Source: a virus. Taken from it: a DNA stretch of 31,873 nt. The notes under the pieces are model-generated. The model made no database searches. It saw only the letters and a program-made list of their open reading frames with translations, and was not told the DNA's origin. Below, piece by piece: positions 15,483 to 23,342 of the stretch; the stretch's first letter is position 1, and each line of letters opens with the position of its first letter. The stretch lies in the IMG/VR virus record IMGVR_UViG_3300009174_000013, positions 1 through 31,873 of that record; one strand, given 5' to 3'. Position numbers and translations under genes: made by a program.

Positions 15483-15487
15483 TTCAG

Positions 15488-15925
15488 TTAATCCTCTTCT
15501 TCGTTGGCATGCAGCTTTGCATGCTCCTCACGCCGTTTCTCGTCGCGCAGAACGCGGCGAATGCTCTTGGCCGGATCCAGATCTACCGTCTCCCTGGTGA
15601 GCATCTCGAGGGACTCCTTTGTCAGGTAGATGTTCTTTCCGAGCATCTGTGCCCACTTGATCTCCCGCTTCGTGGATTCCCCGACGTAGCCCTCATCATC
15701 GGTAATCAGCACTACCCCATCCGACTCCTGGATCTTCCGTAAATGAACGAGATCCAAAGTTTCCTTCTCGAAGGGAGTCAGAGGGTCCGGGCTTCCAGGG
15801 GTATAGTCCGAACTGCTCGACCGGGTTGCGATAGAATATACCACGTGCCCGGCCAGGGACAAGATCCGGTTCAATTCGAGATACCGGTCCATAAAGCGAC
15901 TCGATCCAATTAAGCATAATTTCAT
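15488..15925 (-). CDS. Nucleoside 2-deoxyribosyltransferase-like protein
   Basis: 145 residues from ATG 15925 with GGAG upstream. The Rossmann-like start (MKLCLIGSSRF), the central SDGVVLITDDEGYVGES and the helix TKREIKWAQMLGKNIYL follow the plan of the deoxyribosyltransferase/SLOG-like superfamily, in which the Glu of the GES segment is catalytic. Such enzymes exchange or cleave bases on deoxyribonucleosides or nucleotides. The position directly upstream of the dCMP-hydroxymethylase-type gene suggests a role in nucleotide salvage or in handling modified nucleotides. The exact substrate cannot be read from the sequence. Confidence 0.65.
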   Translation of the reverse strand: MKLCLIGSSRFMDRYLELNRILSLAGHVVYSIATRSSSSDYTPGSPDPLTPFEKETLDLVHLRKIQESDGVVLITDDEGYVGESTKREIKWAQMLGKNIYLTKESLEMLTRETVDLDPAKSIRRVLRDEKRREEHAKLHANEEED

Positions 15926-16257
15926 GCCTTCTTCTCCGGTACTGCATCTTCTGGTTTAGCAGAGGTAGAGACCTTAGCCTGGATGTCGGCTATCTCGTAC
16001 TCCTGCTTGAAGCGAGCGAGGTTGATTGCGTGGATGGAACCGTCCGGTGCGAGATAAACGACGTCCCCCGCGTGGACTACCTTCGTACCCCGATCCTCCT
16101 TTGGATCGTTGATAACGAAAGTCGTATCCGGCTTCGCCGCAGGCTCGGCTACCTTCTGCAGCCAAATCGGCATCGATTCCGCCGGTCGTTCGTTGACAGC
16201 CTTGCCCTTGGTATTGTGCCAAGCCTGCAAGGTGATCGCCTTGCGTCTAATCTTCAT
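15922..16257 (-). CDS. Hypothetical protein, 111 aa
   Basis: Starts at ATG 16257 with GAGGAAG upstream, overlapping its upstream neighbour by 11 bases and its downstream one by ATGA. The N-terminus is basic; the centre (DRGTKVVHAGDVVYLAPDGSI) looks like a small beta-rich unit. The tail is Lys/Glu/Ala-rich. No family is recognised. Its tight packing in the nucleotide operon suggests it is expressed with those enzymes. Confidence 0.65.
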   Translation of the reverse strand: MKIRRKAITLQAWHNTKGKAVNERPAESMPIWLQKVAEPAAKPDTTFVINDPKEDRGTKVVHAGDVVYLAPDGSIHAINLARFKQEYEIADIQAKVSTSAKPEDAVPEKKA

Positions 16258-17086
16258 CGTCTTCCTCCTTACGGGCGCGTTGCCCTTTTGGTACGTAGGA
16301 CTTGTCGTGGAAGTCCTTTGGGAGCGGGCGACCGGTCTTGCGGTGTAGGGGCTCCAGGAAGTCCCGAACCTCTCTGATTTGTTTGGCCGTGCCGCGCTCC
16401 CAAAGGTACTTGTGGGATACCCGCTCGGGAGAGAACGGGTGAAACTGGTCCTGCTTGTAGCTGGCCTTGAGCAGAAACCGGGTCGTGCGAATGAAAAACT
16501 CGGGATCGACCTTGCTCGTAAGCGCCAGGAATTTCAGCAGATCGATCTTGTCGATGAGATACGGAAAGTACGCCCCCGATAGGGCACAGTTGGCGAAGCG
16601 GAAGCGGCAGACGTCAGGCTCGATCTCGAAACGCTCTGTCAGTAGCTTTCTCAAGAGCCAAACGTCCGCCGCAAACTTCAGGACGGCTTCTGTCGTGCGG
16701 TACTGCACTTCGACGCTATTCCAGTCCTTATTGCGCGATATGACGAGGGAGAGCATGCACCAACCCTGTGAGCGAGAATCCTTCGGCGCTCCGCGCAGAT
16801 TGACCGCGACGGACGTGTATTTATTACCCGCCCGCCTTCCAAGGACGGATAGTACACGTCCAAATTCGTCTTCATTGATGTAATTCCGGTAAAGTTGTTT
16901 TTCTTTCCCCTTCCCATAACCCCACTCGGCTAGATCCCAGTCGGGAAGATAGTCCGACTCCAGAGTAATGTTCTGGACGACTTTTCCTATCGCCTGAGTG
17001 CCTACAGCCTTTCCGTAGACGATAGCTTTGTAAAGTGGAAGAGCCCAGAAACCGGGGTCTTCCGTTCTGGTAATTACCTCGGTCAT
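16247..17086 (-). CDS. Divergent thymidylate-synthase-superfamily paralogue A
   Basis: 279 residues. The superfamily core can be read as Cys110 in SQGWCMLSL, Arg130 in VQYRTTE and Asp141 in FAADVWLL. The spacings of 20 and 11 match those of the dCMP-hydroxymethylase-type neighbour. The late His of the ribose-binding motif is absent (CALSGAYFPY), so the substrate pocket differs. About 100 extra C-terminal residues end in a charged tail (RKEEDDED). Paralogue B shares its N-terminal half (YRNYINEDEFGRVL against RVKNYLDPEEVMRA). The start overlaps the MazG-like gene as ATGA. Superfamily membership is by motif spacing only. Confidence 0.6.
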   Translation of the reverse strand: MTEVITRTEDPGFWALPLYKAIVYGKAVGTQAIGKVVQNITLESDYLPDWDLAEWGYGKGKEKQLYRNYINEDEFGRVLSVLGRRAGNKYTSVAVNLRGAPKDSRSQGWCMLSLVISRNKDWNSVEVQYRTTEAVLKFAADVWLLRKLLTERFEIEPDVCRFRFANCALSGAYFPYLIDKIDLLKFLALTSKVDPEFFIRTTRFLLKASYKQDQFHPFSPERVSHKYLWERGTAKQIREVRDFLEPLHRKTGRPLPKDFHDKSYVPKGQRARKEEDDED

Positions 17087-17760
17087 TTGCCTTGCGAGAA
17101 TCCGAGGTTGTCGGATACTCCCTTCAGAGCGTCTTCCTTCCTCTTCTGGTTCGTTTGCTGCTTGAGGAAGTAGTGGTGATGCAGAATGCTCGCGTCGATG
17201 CCCGTGCAGATGCAGGCAGTCACGAACGAGAACCAGGCGACCCCGAAGAAATGCTTCACCCGTCCCGGATCGCTCGGCCGGTTATCCGTACGCCAGGGCC
17301 TCTGCTTGAACTCCATCATCAGATGCGCGAAGGCAGTAAGGAAGAGTCCCCACGCTTGCTGCGCCGTGAGCCGCATGGGATACATGTTAGCCCGATCAAA
17401 CGAAGCCGCAAGATAGTCGCCACCGTCGGGCAGCAGCATATTGGCGTCTCCGCCCGTCGCGACTTCCGTGGAGCTGACGCCGCAGATAATCGCAAGCTCC
17501 GCGAAGAAATGCATGACATCGGCTACTTCCTCCCTGTACTCGTTGACGTTCCCCTTGTCGTACTCCTCCAGTGCCTCGTAGACTTCTTCGGAGATGCGCC
17601 ACGCGAGCAGGCGGAACTCCTCCTGAGCATGCCGGGAGTCGAGGTTGAACGGGAATTTGTTCTTCTCGAAGAATTCGTTGTGCTCGTAAATGGGTGCGAG
17701 GGAACGCAACAGCTTTTCCTGCGCGTCAAAGATCTCATAGAGATGATCGGGCTTCTCCAC
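17083..17760 (-). CDS. MazG/dimeric dUTPase-like nucleotide pyrophosphohydrolase
   Basis: 225 residues from GTG 17760, with AGGAG six bases upstream. The all-alpha NTP pyrophosphohydrolase signature is ExxE at 59-62 (EEVYEALEEY) and ExxD at 78-81 (REEVADVMHFFAELA). These residues bind magnesium in the dimeric dUTPase/MazG group. The enzyme probably hydrolyses dUTP, or the unmodified dNTP whose use the phage wants to prevent. The C-terminal 120 residues are unlike the standard short MazG domain. Neighbours are a dNMP kinase and thymidylate-synthase-like genes. Confidence 0.8.
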   Translation of the reverse strand: MEKPDHLYEIFDAQEKLLRSLAPIYEHNEFFEKNKFPFNLDSRHAQEEFRLLAWRISEEVYEALEEYDKGNVNEYREEVADVMHFFAELAIICGVSSTEVATGGDANMLLPDGGDYLAASFDRANMYPMRLTAQQAWGLFLTAFAHLMMEFKQRPWRTDNRPSDPGRVKHFFGVAWFSFVTACICTGIDASILHHHYFLKQQTNQKRKEDALKGVSDNLGFSQGK

Positions 17761-17761
17761 G

Positions 17762-18277
17762 TTAGGCTCCTAGAAACAGTTGGTTGAGATCGGCGGGGGG
17801 ACTCGTCCAGTCGTAGTCTACGACTTTCACGCCGAGACGGCGCAAGGATTCCATCGACTGGTCGTATGCTTGGTAGAGAGCCCAGTAGTGCTCGTGAACT
17901 CCGTCCATCTGCCGTTCGCGGCGGGATGCTTTCTGGGCTACCTCGAGATCCGGCTTGCAGTAGATGATTCTACTGGCGGTATTGGCTATCGCGTCGAGTG
18001 CGCGGTCGCGGGAATAGGCTTCTTCTATATAGCTCTTACCCCTGGTAATGGGACCGTAGATAGGCTCCGATATCAGGGGGTGCCTATCGGCTATCAGGGG
18101 GATTTCGTACTGAGACCCTCGGGCGAGGATCTGTATCGTCATATAAAGGTCTACGGACCCCCGAGGTGGACCGGAGCGAGCGAATAGCCAGCATAGCTGC
18201 TTGGCCTGCTGCCGGAAGTTCTGGATGAGCGTTGTCTTACCTGCGCCATCGACGCCCTCTACCACGATTAACGGCAT
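17762..18277 (-). CDS. Deoxynucleoside monophosphate kinase (thymidylate-kinase-like)
   Basis: 171 residues from ATG 18277, preceded by AAAGGGGA. The P-loop is GVDGAGKTT (8-16), followed by the kinase-typical ADRHPLISEPIYG and a later lid-like basic segment (KASRRERQMDGVHEHY). It phosphorylates a deoxynucleoside monophosphate, most likely dTMP or a modified dNMP made by the downstream enzymes. It is the first gene of the long minus-strand nucleotide and replication operon that starts at the divergent region 18278-18471. Confidence 0.85.
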   Translation of the reverse strand: MPLIVVEGVDGAGKTTLIQNFRQQAKQLCWLFARSGPPRGSVDLYMTIQILARGSQYEIPLIADRHPLISEPIYGPITRGKSYIEEAYSRDRALDAIANTASRIIYCKPDLEVAQKASRRERQMDGVHEHYWALYQAYDQSMESLRRLGVKVVDYDWTSPPADLNQLFLGA

Positions 18278-18471
18278 ATGCGATCCCCTTTCCCGCCTGC
18301 GGAAAATCAGCTTTATTTAGATTCGAAGAACCGGTAGCTTACTCGGCTCGAATCGCAAGTTAAAGCTAACACTTCACACGGAGTCGAGAATGTTACTGAT
18401 CGCAAAAAAAGGCGCAACCGTTGCTAGCGGATGCGCCTACTGTATCGTTACGATCATAGGGGGGATCTAAC
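18278..18471. promoter_or_regulatory. Divergent control region between the nucleotide operon and the primase gene
   Basis: 194 bases separate the start of the minus-strand kinase gene from the plus-strand primase gene. It holds CAAGTTAA (18356-18363), one mismatch from the recurring TAAGTTAA motif. It also holds the hairpin annotated separately at 18404-18437 and an AGGGGGG ribosome site before GTG 18472. I see no strong -35/-10 pair on either strand, so the promoters may need a phage or host activator. Confidence 0.5.
18404..18437 (-). terminator. Rho-independent terminator reading on the minus strand
   Basis: On the minus strand the stem GGCGCA-t-CCG pairs with CGG-t-TGCGCC around a seven-base loop and is followed at once by seven T residues. 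This is a textbook terminator. The only transcripts that could reach it run leftward through the primase gene from the J-domain gene, antisense to the primase. It would also shield the nucleotide operon promoter from read-through. Confidence 0.85.
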
Positions 18472-20649
18472 GTGCCGAATCCTACTAGAAAAACTGTATC
18501 GGATGCAATAGGGCACGCTCGCCATTGGCTTACTACCTACGGTATTCGCACCGTACCCCTACTACCCCGGACTAAGAAACCCCGTGGCGAGGACGGGACG
18601 GCTAAGGCGAAGGACTGGAATAAGCTCCGGGTTACGAAGGCGAACATCGACCAGTACTTCCGTCCAACTGATAATATCGGAGGACTGTGGGGAGAGCCGT
18701 CTAACTGGATTATCGATATCGACCTGGATTGCCCTGAAGCTCTGATCGCCTCGCAGTTTTACCTCCCAAAGACATACACCTACGGTCGTACAGGTGCTCC
18801 TGCGTCCCACTTCCTCTACCGTTGTGAGGGCGCCATAACCCGAAAGTATCAATCTAGGCAGATGGGTACTATCGTCGAGATACGAAGCAGTGGTACTCAG
18901 AGTGTGCTTCCCCCCAGTATTCATCCTTCGGGCGAACGCTACAAACCATTCTCGAAAAGCGACATCTCCGAGATCCGGTGGGGCAATCTCGATAATAGAG
19001 TCAAGAAGCTCGCTGCGGTTGGCCTCGCCGCGAAGTATTACCCTGAGAAGGGTGGGAGGCATGATTATGTCCATGCTATGACCGGCGCTCTCCTCTGGGC
19101 CCGATGGTCGGATGACGACGTGCGGAGGTTCATGCAAGCTCTGATAGCCTGTCAGAATGATGGGGAGACCAAGGATCGGGATGGGAGTGTAGAAAATACT
19201 ATCGAGCACTATCATAAAGGAGATAACGTCCAAGGTTGGCCTAGTCTATCGGCATTCATGCCGGGACAGGACTTGATGCTGCTGCAGCGTTGGGTTGGTT
19301 CGAAGAACATGCCGGATAACTCAGAAGTGGCTCCGGATACGATTGCGGCAGAGCTACCCCCGCGTATGAAAACGAATCTCTTCGAGGTTCCGGGACTTGT
19401 AGGACGGATTGCGAAGTGGGCTGGTAAAATATCATATGCTAAACAACCTCTCTTTGAAATAGCGTCGGGCTTAATGTCAGTAGCCTTGGCGTCGGAGAAC
19501 AAGTACCTCGTCGCAGGGTATAACACTCCCCTCCAACCCTATATGATGCTGCTTGCCCCAACTTCGGGTGGCAAAGAGTCTGCGATGGACGCTGTGATGC
19601 AGATAGCGGCGCGGGTCGGGCTCAAGAATCATATCGTCTCGGGGATGCAGAGTTACCATGCTATGCTCGATGTCCTCTCGAAGCCCCCGCACGTACTGTG
19701 CTGGCATTGGGACGAGGCAGCGCGGAAGCTGCGCACTGCGGTGCGCTCGCAAGGGGGCCAGGACTATCAGATCCTGACTTACCTGCTTTCCCTCTACGGC
19801 AAAGGCAACAAAACAGTACCGGGGATGCCCGGACGTAAGTCCTCTATAGAGGCTATCGAGCATCCCTTCTTCACGGTCCTGGCAGCCGCGCAGCCGAACC
19901 AGCTTCTCGAAGCCATCTCGGCGAGCGATATGAGTATGGGCCTCGTCAATCGCTTCCTGTTGCTGGACGCGGGTAACGAACTCGCCCGAACTAATGAAAT
20001 GCGGTCCAATATCTTCCCCAGCGTAATCGAGGAAGGACTCAAAGCTCTTAAGGAGGCCAAACCCCGGCCCGCTGATCCGGCGAGCAGTGAGGAGCAAGGG
20101 TTCATCTGGGTAAACTTCGAGAATCAGGAAGCTTTTCAAATATTCGCCGATTTCGAAGTGGCGGCTCGAGAGTGGGGTCATAAGGAAGAAGGCTCCGGTG
20201 AGATGTGGGGTAGAGCAAATCAGAATGCGCTAATCTATGCTGGAATCGTCGCCGTCGGGTGTAATCCTAAGCGACCGTTGATTACTATAGACATAGCTCA
20301 GTGGGCAGTCGAGTTTGTTACATGGTCCGTCGAACGCTGGATCCAACGGATTGAGCAGAGTTCGAGCCGGTCGGTGACAGAGGCTGCAAGTAAGACAGTA
20401 GAGAAGTTCATCCGGGGTGTCCGCAATTTTAAGCATTTGGCTAAGCCCGGCCGAGAGCAGGATTTGGCGAAGGAAGGCAAGATGCCACGCTCGATGCTAA
20501 CTCGCATGTGTCGGCATCTGCGCAGCCGGGACCTGGACGACGTGCTCGCTCAGCTCTGCCTCGCCGATCTGGTGGGAGCATCCGATGAGGACGGCATCGA
20601 CTGTTACTGGGCAAAGCAAGTCGTAAAACAAAAGAAGGCATCAGGCTAA
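18472..20649 (+). CDS. Primase-polymerase (AEP) fused to helicase-like ATPase
   Basis: 725 residues from GTG 18472 with AGGGGGG seven bases upstream. Residues 10-160 form a bifunctional Prim-Pol domain: HARHWLTTYGIRTVPLLP, the metal-binding DIDLD (82-86), SH at 112-113, and the typical ending VEIRSSGTQSVLPPSIHPSG. From about 300 a DUF3987-like P-loop ATPase follows (APTSGGKES 362-370 as Walker A, then CWHWDEA as Walker B). The protein would prime replication and unwind DNA for the polymerase. It is the only replication gene on the plus strand and converges with the J-domain gene, their ends overlapping by 9 bases. Confidence 0.9.
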   Translation: MPNPTRKTVSDAIGHARHWLTTYGIRTVPLLPRTKKPRGEDGTAKAKDWNKLRVTKANIDQYFRPTDNIGGLWGEPSNWIIDIDLDCPEALIASQFYLPKTYTYGRTGAPASHFLYRCEGAITRKYQSRQMGTIVEIRSSGTQSVLPPSIHPSGERYKPFSKSDISEIRWGNLDNRVKKLAAVGLAAKYYPEKGGRHDYVHAMTGALLWARWSDDDVRRFMQALIACQNDGETKDRDGSVENTIEHYHKGDNVQGWPSLSAFMPGQDLMLLQRWVGSKNMPDNSEVAPDTIAAELPPRMKTNLFEVPGLVGRIAKWAGKISYAKQPLFEIASGLMSVALASENKYLVAGYNTPLQPYMMLLAPTSGGKESAMDAVMQIAARVGLKNHIVSGMQSYHAMLDVLSKPPHVLCWHWDEAARKLRTAVRSQGGQDYQILTYLLSLYGKGNKTVPGMPGRKSSIEAIEHPFFTVLAAAQPNQLLEAISASDMSMGLVNRFLLLDAGNELARTNEMRSNIFPSVIEEGLKALKEAKPRPADPASSEEQGFIWVNFENQEAFQIFADFEVAAREWGHKEEGSGEMWGRANQNALIYAGIVAVGCNPKRPLITIDIAQWAVEFVTWSVERWIQRIEQSSSRSVTEAASKTVEKFIRGVRNFKHLAKPGREQDLAKEGKMPRSMLTRMCRHLRSRDLDDVLAQLCLADLVGASDEDGIDCYWAKQVVKQKKASG

Positions 20650-20658
20650 CCCCCTGAT
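20640..20658. terminator. Short hairpin at the convergent stop codons (possible weak terminator)
   Basis: ATCAGG (20640-20645) pairs with CCTGAT (20653-20658) around seven bases that include the primase stop codon. There is no T-run on either strand, so termination would be weak at best. It is the only hairpin at this gene junction. Confidence 0.3.
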
Positions 20659-21690
20659 ACCCTCGTCCTTCGCGGTATTTAGATCTTTCATCTTCTCGGT
20701 AGCCTCCAGCTTCTCCTTCGGATCGGTGATCCGGTCCGGATGGAGAGCCGAGATCTTCTTACGCCAAGCTTTCTTTATCTCCGCTGCGTTGGCCTTCGGG
20801 GATATCTCTAGGACTTCGAACCACGGCGCCCGCGTCTTATTGCGGGCCTTTGGCCGGGCTTTCTCCTGCTCCTGCTCCCCTTGCCTATGCTGCCCCCCGT
20901 TCGGCCCGCTGCGGCCGCCATATGCACGGCGGAATAGCTCCTCGAAAGGGTTTCCCCCCATGCTATCCCGGAAATCCTGCTGGTACCGCCGGGCCCACTC
21001 CTCGTATCCCATGCCGAAAGCGTCCTTGAAATCTTGTGAGAAGTCCCCTTCCATTCCACTCCGACGTGATTTAGCTCCGGAGTCTGATCCCGCAGCCGAC
21101 TCACGACGATACGCTTCCTCACGCTCTCTGCGGCGTTGCTGCCACATGCCCTCCTGCCTGGCCCGCTCCCTCTCTGCCTCGGCTCGAGCCTTGGCATTCT
21201 CTTTCTCACGCTCCTCGCGTTGGCGCTTTGCCTCCGCCCTGGCAGCCTGCTCTCTCTCACGTCTTTTCTGATCGGCGGCCCTACGCCACTCTTTCAACTC
21301 TTCGAGCTTGCGAATGGTTTCGTCGAACATCCGTTTCGTAATGACAGCTTCTACCCCGGAGTGAACATACTTCTTCTGGTGCTCTAGCCATCCCTTTAGA
21401 TCATCGCAAGTAACCCCGGTGATATTGTCCGCGTACCGGCGAGTGATATCCTCGAACTCGGTGATTCGATCCATTATCTCTAGGAACCCAGCCATGATCT
21501 GCGAGTCGGTCCCGAAGTACGACTGACCAGACTCGTAGAGCTTTTCATTATCTATGTGAAAGATAATGCGCGAGTATTTACCATCGGGGCTCCTCTTGCT
21601 TTCGACGGTACTGCAGCGCAGCAATGCGCGTAGCTGCTCTAGGGAGGGGGGGCCGCTACCCCTATAGCGGGGGTCTTTCTCGTCGGGCAT
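20641..21690 (-). CDS. J-domain protein with long coiled coil
   Basis: 349 residues from ATG 21690 with GGAG seven bases upstream. Residues 1-125 are unrecognised. Residues 125-200 are a very charged Arg/Glu/Ala helix (KRREREQAARAEAKRQRE). A Gly/Arg-rich linker follows, and the last 63 residues are a J domain (PWFEVLEISPKANAAEIKKAW) with HPD at 317-319. J domains stimulate the ATPase of DnaK. A C-terminal J domain behind a coiled coil suggests that the phage recruits host DnaK to a phage complex, perhaps for replication or assembly. Confidence 0.88.
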   Translation of the reverse strand: MPDEKDPRYRGSGPPSLEQLRALLRCSTVESKRSPDGKYSRIIFHIDNEKLYESGQSYFGTDSQIMAGFLEIMDRITEFEDITRRYADNITGVTCDDLKGWLEHQKKYVHSGVEAVITKRMFDETIRKLEELKEWRRAADQKRREREQAARAEAKRQREEREKENAKARAEAERERARQEGMWQQRRREREEAYRRESAAGSDSGAKSRRSGMEGDFSQDFKDAFGMGYEEWARRYQQDFRDSMGGNPFEELFRRAYGGRSGPNGGQHRQGEQEQEKARPKARNKTRAPWFEVLEISPKANAAEIKKAWRKKISALHPDRITDPKEKLEATEKMKDLNTAKDEGIRGLA

Positions 21691-21871
21691 AGGCGGGCTC
21701 CGTATGCTGCGCTAGGGGCCTGCTCGGATGCCGTTCTAGGGGCTTCCCGAGATCCCGGAGCGCGGATTAAGTTAAATTGCAATAAGTTAAACGGGGGCTC
21801 GGCTATTTTACTTAATCCGGCCCCCGTTTGCCCGCGTGATTTAGGATGCGCGGCCCCCCGACTCGACTGGA
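21691..21871. promoter_or_regulatory. Intergenic control region with hairpin and TAAGTTAA boxes
   Basis: 181 bases between two minus-strand genes. Two exact TAAGTTAA copies (21768-21775 and 21783-21790) lie on the plus strand, and an inverted degenerate copy (TTTACTTAATCC) follows. AAACGGGGGC (21789-21798) pairs perfectly with GCCCCCGTTT (21820-21829), enclosing the degenerate copy, so hairpin and operator are interleaved. On the minus strand the stem is followed only by TTTAACTT, a poor terminator tail. It probably separates the DUF3846 gene from a new promoter for the J-domain gene. Confidence 0.55.
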
Positions 21872-22261
21872 TCAGAATCTATTTATCGGCTCATCTCCGT
21901 CTTTGGCTTTCTTTCTCCGAGTCGATATCACCCCTCTTCGTCCTACCCCACTCGTCTCGTCCGGGATCCAGAGTACTACGACCCCCAGCAACGGCTTGGC
22001 CGTAGGCCCGTGGTAATCCCGAAACCACTCGGTCGCCTTCGTATTGACAGGGGGTAGAGGCTTGCCGTGCTTCTGCAGCTTGGCTTCCTCGTCTACGTAC
22101 GCGACCCGCGTATGCTGGTCGTATCGAACCGCGATCCGCTCCACTACTTCGCAGCCGATAAGGTGGTATAGCTGATCTATAGTCCACCCCTGTGGGTTCT
22201 CTACCCTGACATGCTCGATTGTCCCGTTGGGCGAGACCTTGACTAGCGTTCCCTTTGACAT
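21872..22261 (-). CDS. DUF3846-like protein
   Basis: 129 residues from ATG 22261 after GAGGAG. The pattern TIDQLYHLIGCEVVERIAV, then VAYVDEEAKLQKHGKPLPPVN, TKATEW and LLGVVVLW matches the DUF3846 family common in phages and plasmids, whose function is not known. The C-terminus is basic (RRKKAKDGDE). The gene ends next to the hairpin-containing control region. Confidence 0.75.
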   Translation of the reverse strand: MSKGTLVKVSPNGTIEHVRVENPQGWTIDQLYHLIGCEVVERIAVRYDQHTRVAYVDEEAKLQKHGKPLPPVNTKATEWFRDYHGPTAKPLLGVVVLWIPDETSGVGRRGVISTRRKKAKDGDEPINRF

Positions 22262-22326
22262 CCCTTGCTCCTCGTTAGAGGACGGGGGATTACTCCCCCG
22301 CCTCGGTTACTAGGTAGTACGTTACC

Positions 22327-23070
22327 TTACAGACTTGCTCCGCTGGTAGGGGCCTCGGCGTCCCCAGAGTCCGAAGTAGGGTCTGCAGCGTCGCTGCTCC
22401 CAGCATCACCGCTACCACTACCAATAGAGTCCGCAGATCCAGCCTCTCCAACGAGGCCGCCAGCCTCACTGGGAACCGAGGCCGTCTCTGCAGTGGAATC
22501 GGCATTTCCATCGGCAATTCCAGCTGCCTTGCTCGCATCTTCCTTCTCCTTTTGCTGCCACTCGTCCGTCGTAATCCCGCACGACTCGCGGTAGAGACGG
22601 GCAAACCAAACCGCTTTCCTTTCCCGAAGCTTTTTCTCCTTGGTCTCCCGTGCTGCGTCTATTCTCTCATCGAAAGACATATACAGCTTATCGTACTCGA
22701 CCCCGACAGCGCCATCGAGTGCCGCCGAGCGCTCGTCCCGTAGCTTCTGTACAGCGTCCAGCTCCTCCTGACAATCCCCCTGGTAACGTCTCCTCCAGAT
22801 ATACTCCCAGCTATCACCGGTATCCCGGTAGGTGGTATGATAAGGAGGAAGCAGCATCTCAGCTGCCCAGCCTATATCCATCTCATTCTCGATAGCCTTG
22901 AGTGCTACCGCTTCGGTCACCTCGACGTTCGGCCCGAATAGCTCTCGGAACCTTTCGACGTTGGAAGAGCAGGCCCCCCTCTTCGCCAGCATCTCCGTCG
23001 TAATCACCGCCTGCCCTCCCGCGAAGGTATTGAGGGACTCTCCAACGGCCTTTGCTACAGTCTCGTTCAT
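22327..23070 (-). CDS. Hypothetical protein with low-complexity Ser/Ala/Asp tail
   Basis: 247 residues from ATG 23070, with GGAG ten bases upstream. Residues 20-75 (ITTEMLAKRGACSSNVERF, then VTEAVALKAIENEMDIGWAAEMLL) form a helical motif I recognise from several phage proteins of unknown role. The middle is charged and helical. The last 65 residues are Ala/Gly/Ser/Asp-rich and probably disordered. It lies just after a strong terminator, so it may have its own promoter. Confidence 0.7.
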   Translation of the reverse strand: MNETVAKAVGESLNTFAGGQAVITTEMLAKRGACSSNVERFRELFGPNVEVTEAVALKAIENEMDIGWAAEMLLPPYHTTYRDTGDSWEYIWRRRYQGDCQEELDAVQKLRDERSAALDGAVGVEYDKLYMSFDERIDAARETKEKKLRERKAVWFARLYRESCGITTDEWQQKEKEDASKAAGIADGNADSTAETASVPSEAGGLVGEAGSADSIGSGSGDAGSSDAADPTSDSGDAEAPTSGASL

Positions 23071-23100
23071 TGTCAATATTCTCCAGTTAACAGTAGTATG

Positions 23101-23123
23101 AAAAAACGGGGCGTCCTTGCCCC
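23101..23123 (-). terminator. Rho-independent terminator on the minus strand
   Basis: On the minus strand GGGGC, a six-base loop and GCCCC are followed by GTTTTTT. It sits 15 bases after the stop of the 23138 gene and ends the CsrA-containing run of small genes. It is only 30 bases upstream of the next start codon, so any promoter for that gene must overlap it, or read-through must occur. Confidence 0.75.
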
Positions 23124-23137
23124 CAATGCGTACGCTC

Positions 23138-23338
23138 CTACTTCGATACCGTCTGAACACCTCCCTTGCCACCTTCCTTGCAAGATGGCCCATGGAATGG
23201 AAGCTGGCATGCGCAGAACGGGCAATAGACACCCTTAACCTTCGGCGGCCCCCTCGTCAGCATGCCTACCGAGAACCCGACAATTGCCACGCAAGCCGAG
23301 TAGACGATAAACCAGCCTTCTGTGAAGGTAAATACCAT
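23138..23338 (-). CDS. Small membrane protein with zinc-ribbon-like cysteines
   Basis: 66 residues from ATG 23338, with AAGGAG seven bases upstream. One transmembrane helix (about 8-28, WFIVYSACVAIVGFSVGML) is followed by CPFCACQLPFHGPSC, a cysteine cluster that could bind zinc. The C-terminus is Gly/Lys-rich. No family is recognised. It is the last gene before the terminator at 23101-23123. Confidence 0.65.
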   Translation of the reverse strand: MVFTFTEGWFIVYSACVAIVGFSVGMLTRGPPKVKGVYCPFCACQLPFHGPSCKEGGKGGVQTVSK

Positions 23339-23342
23339 CGCT

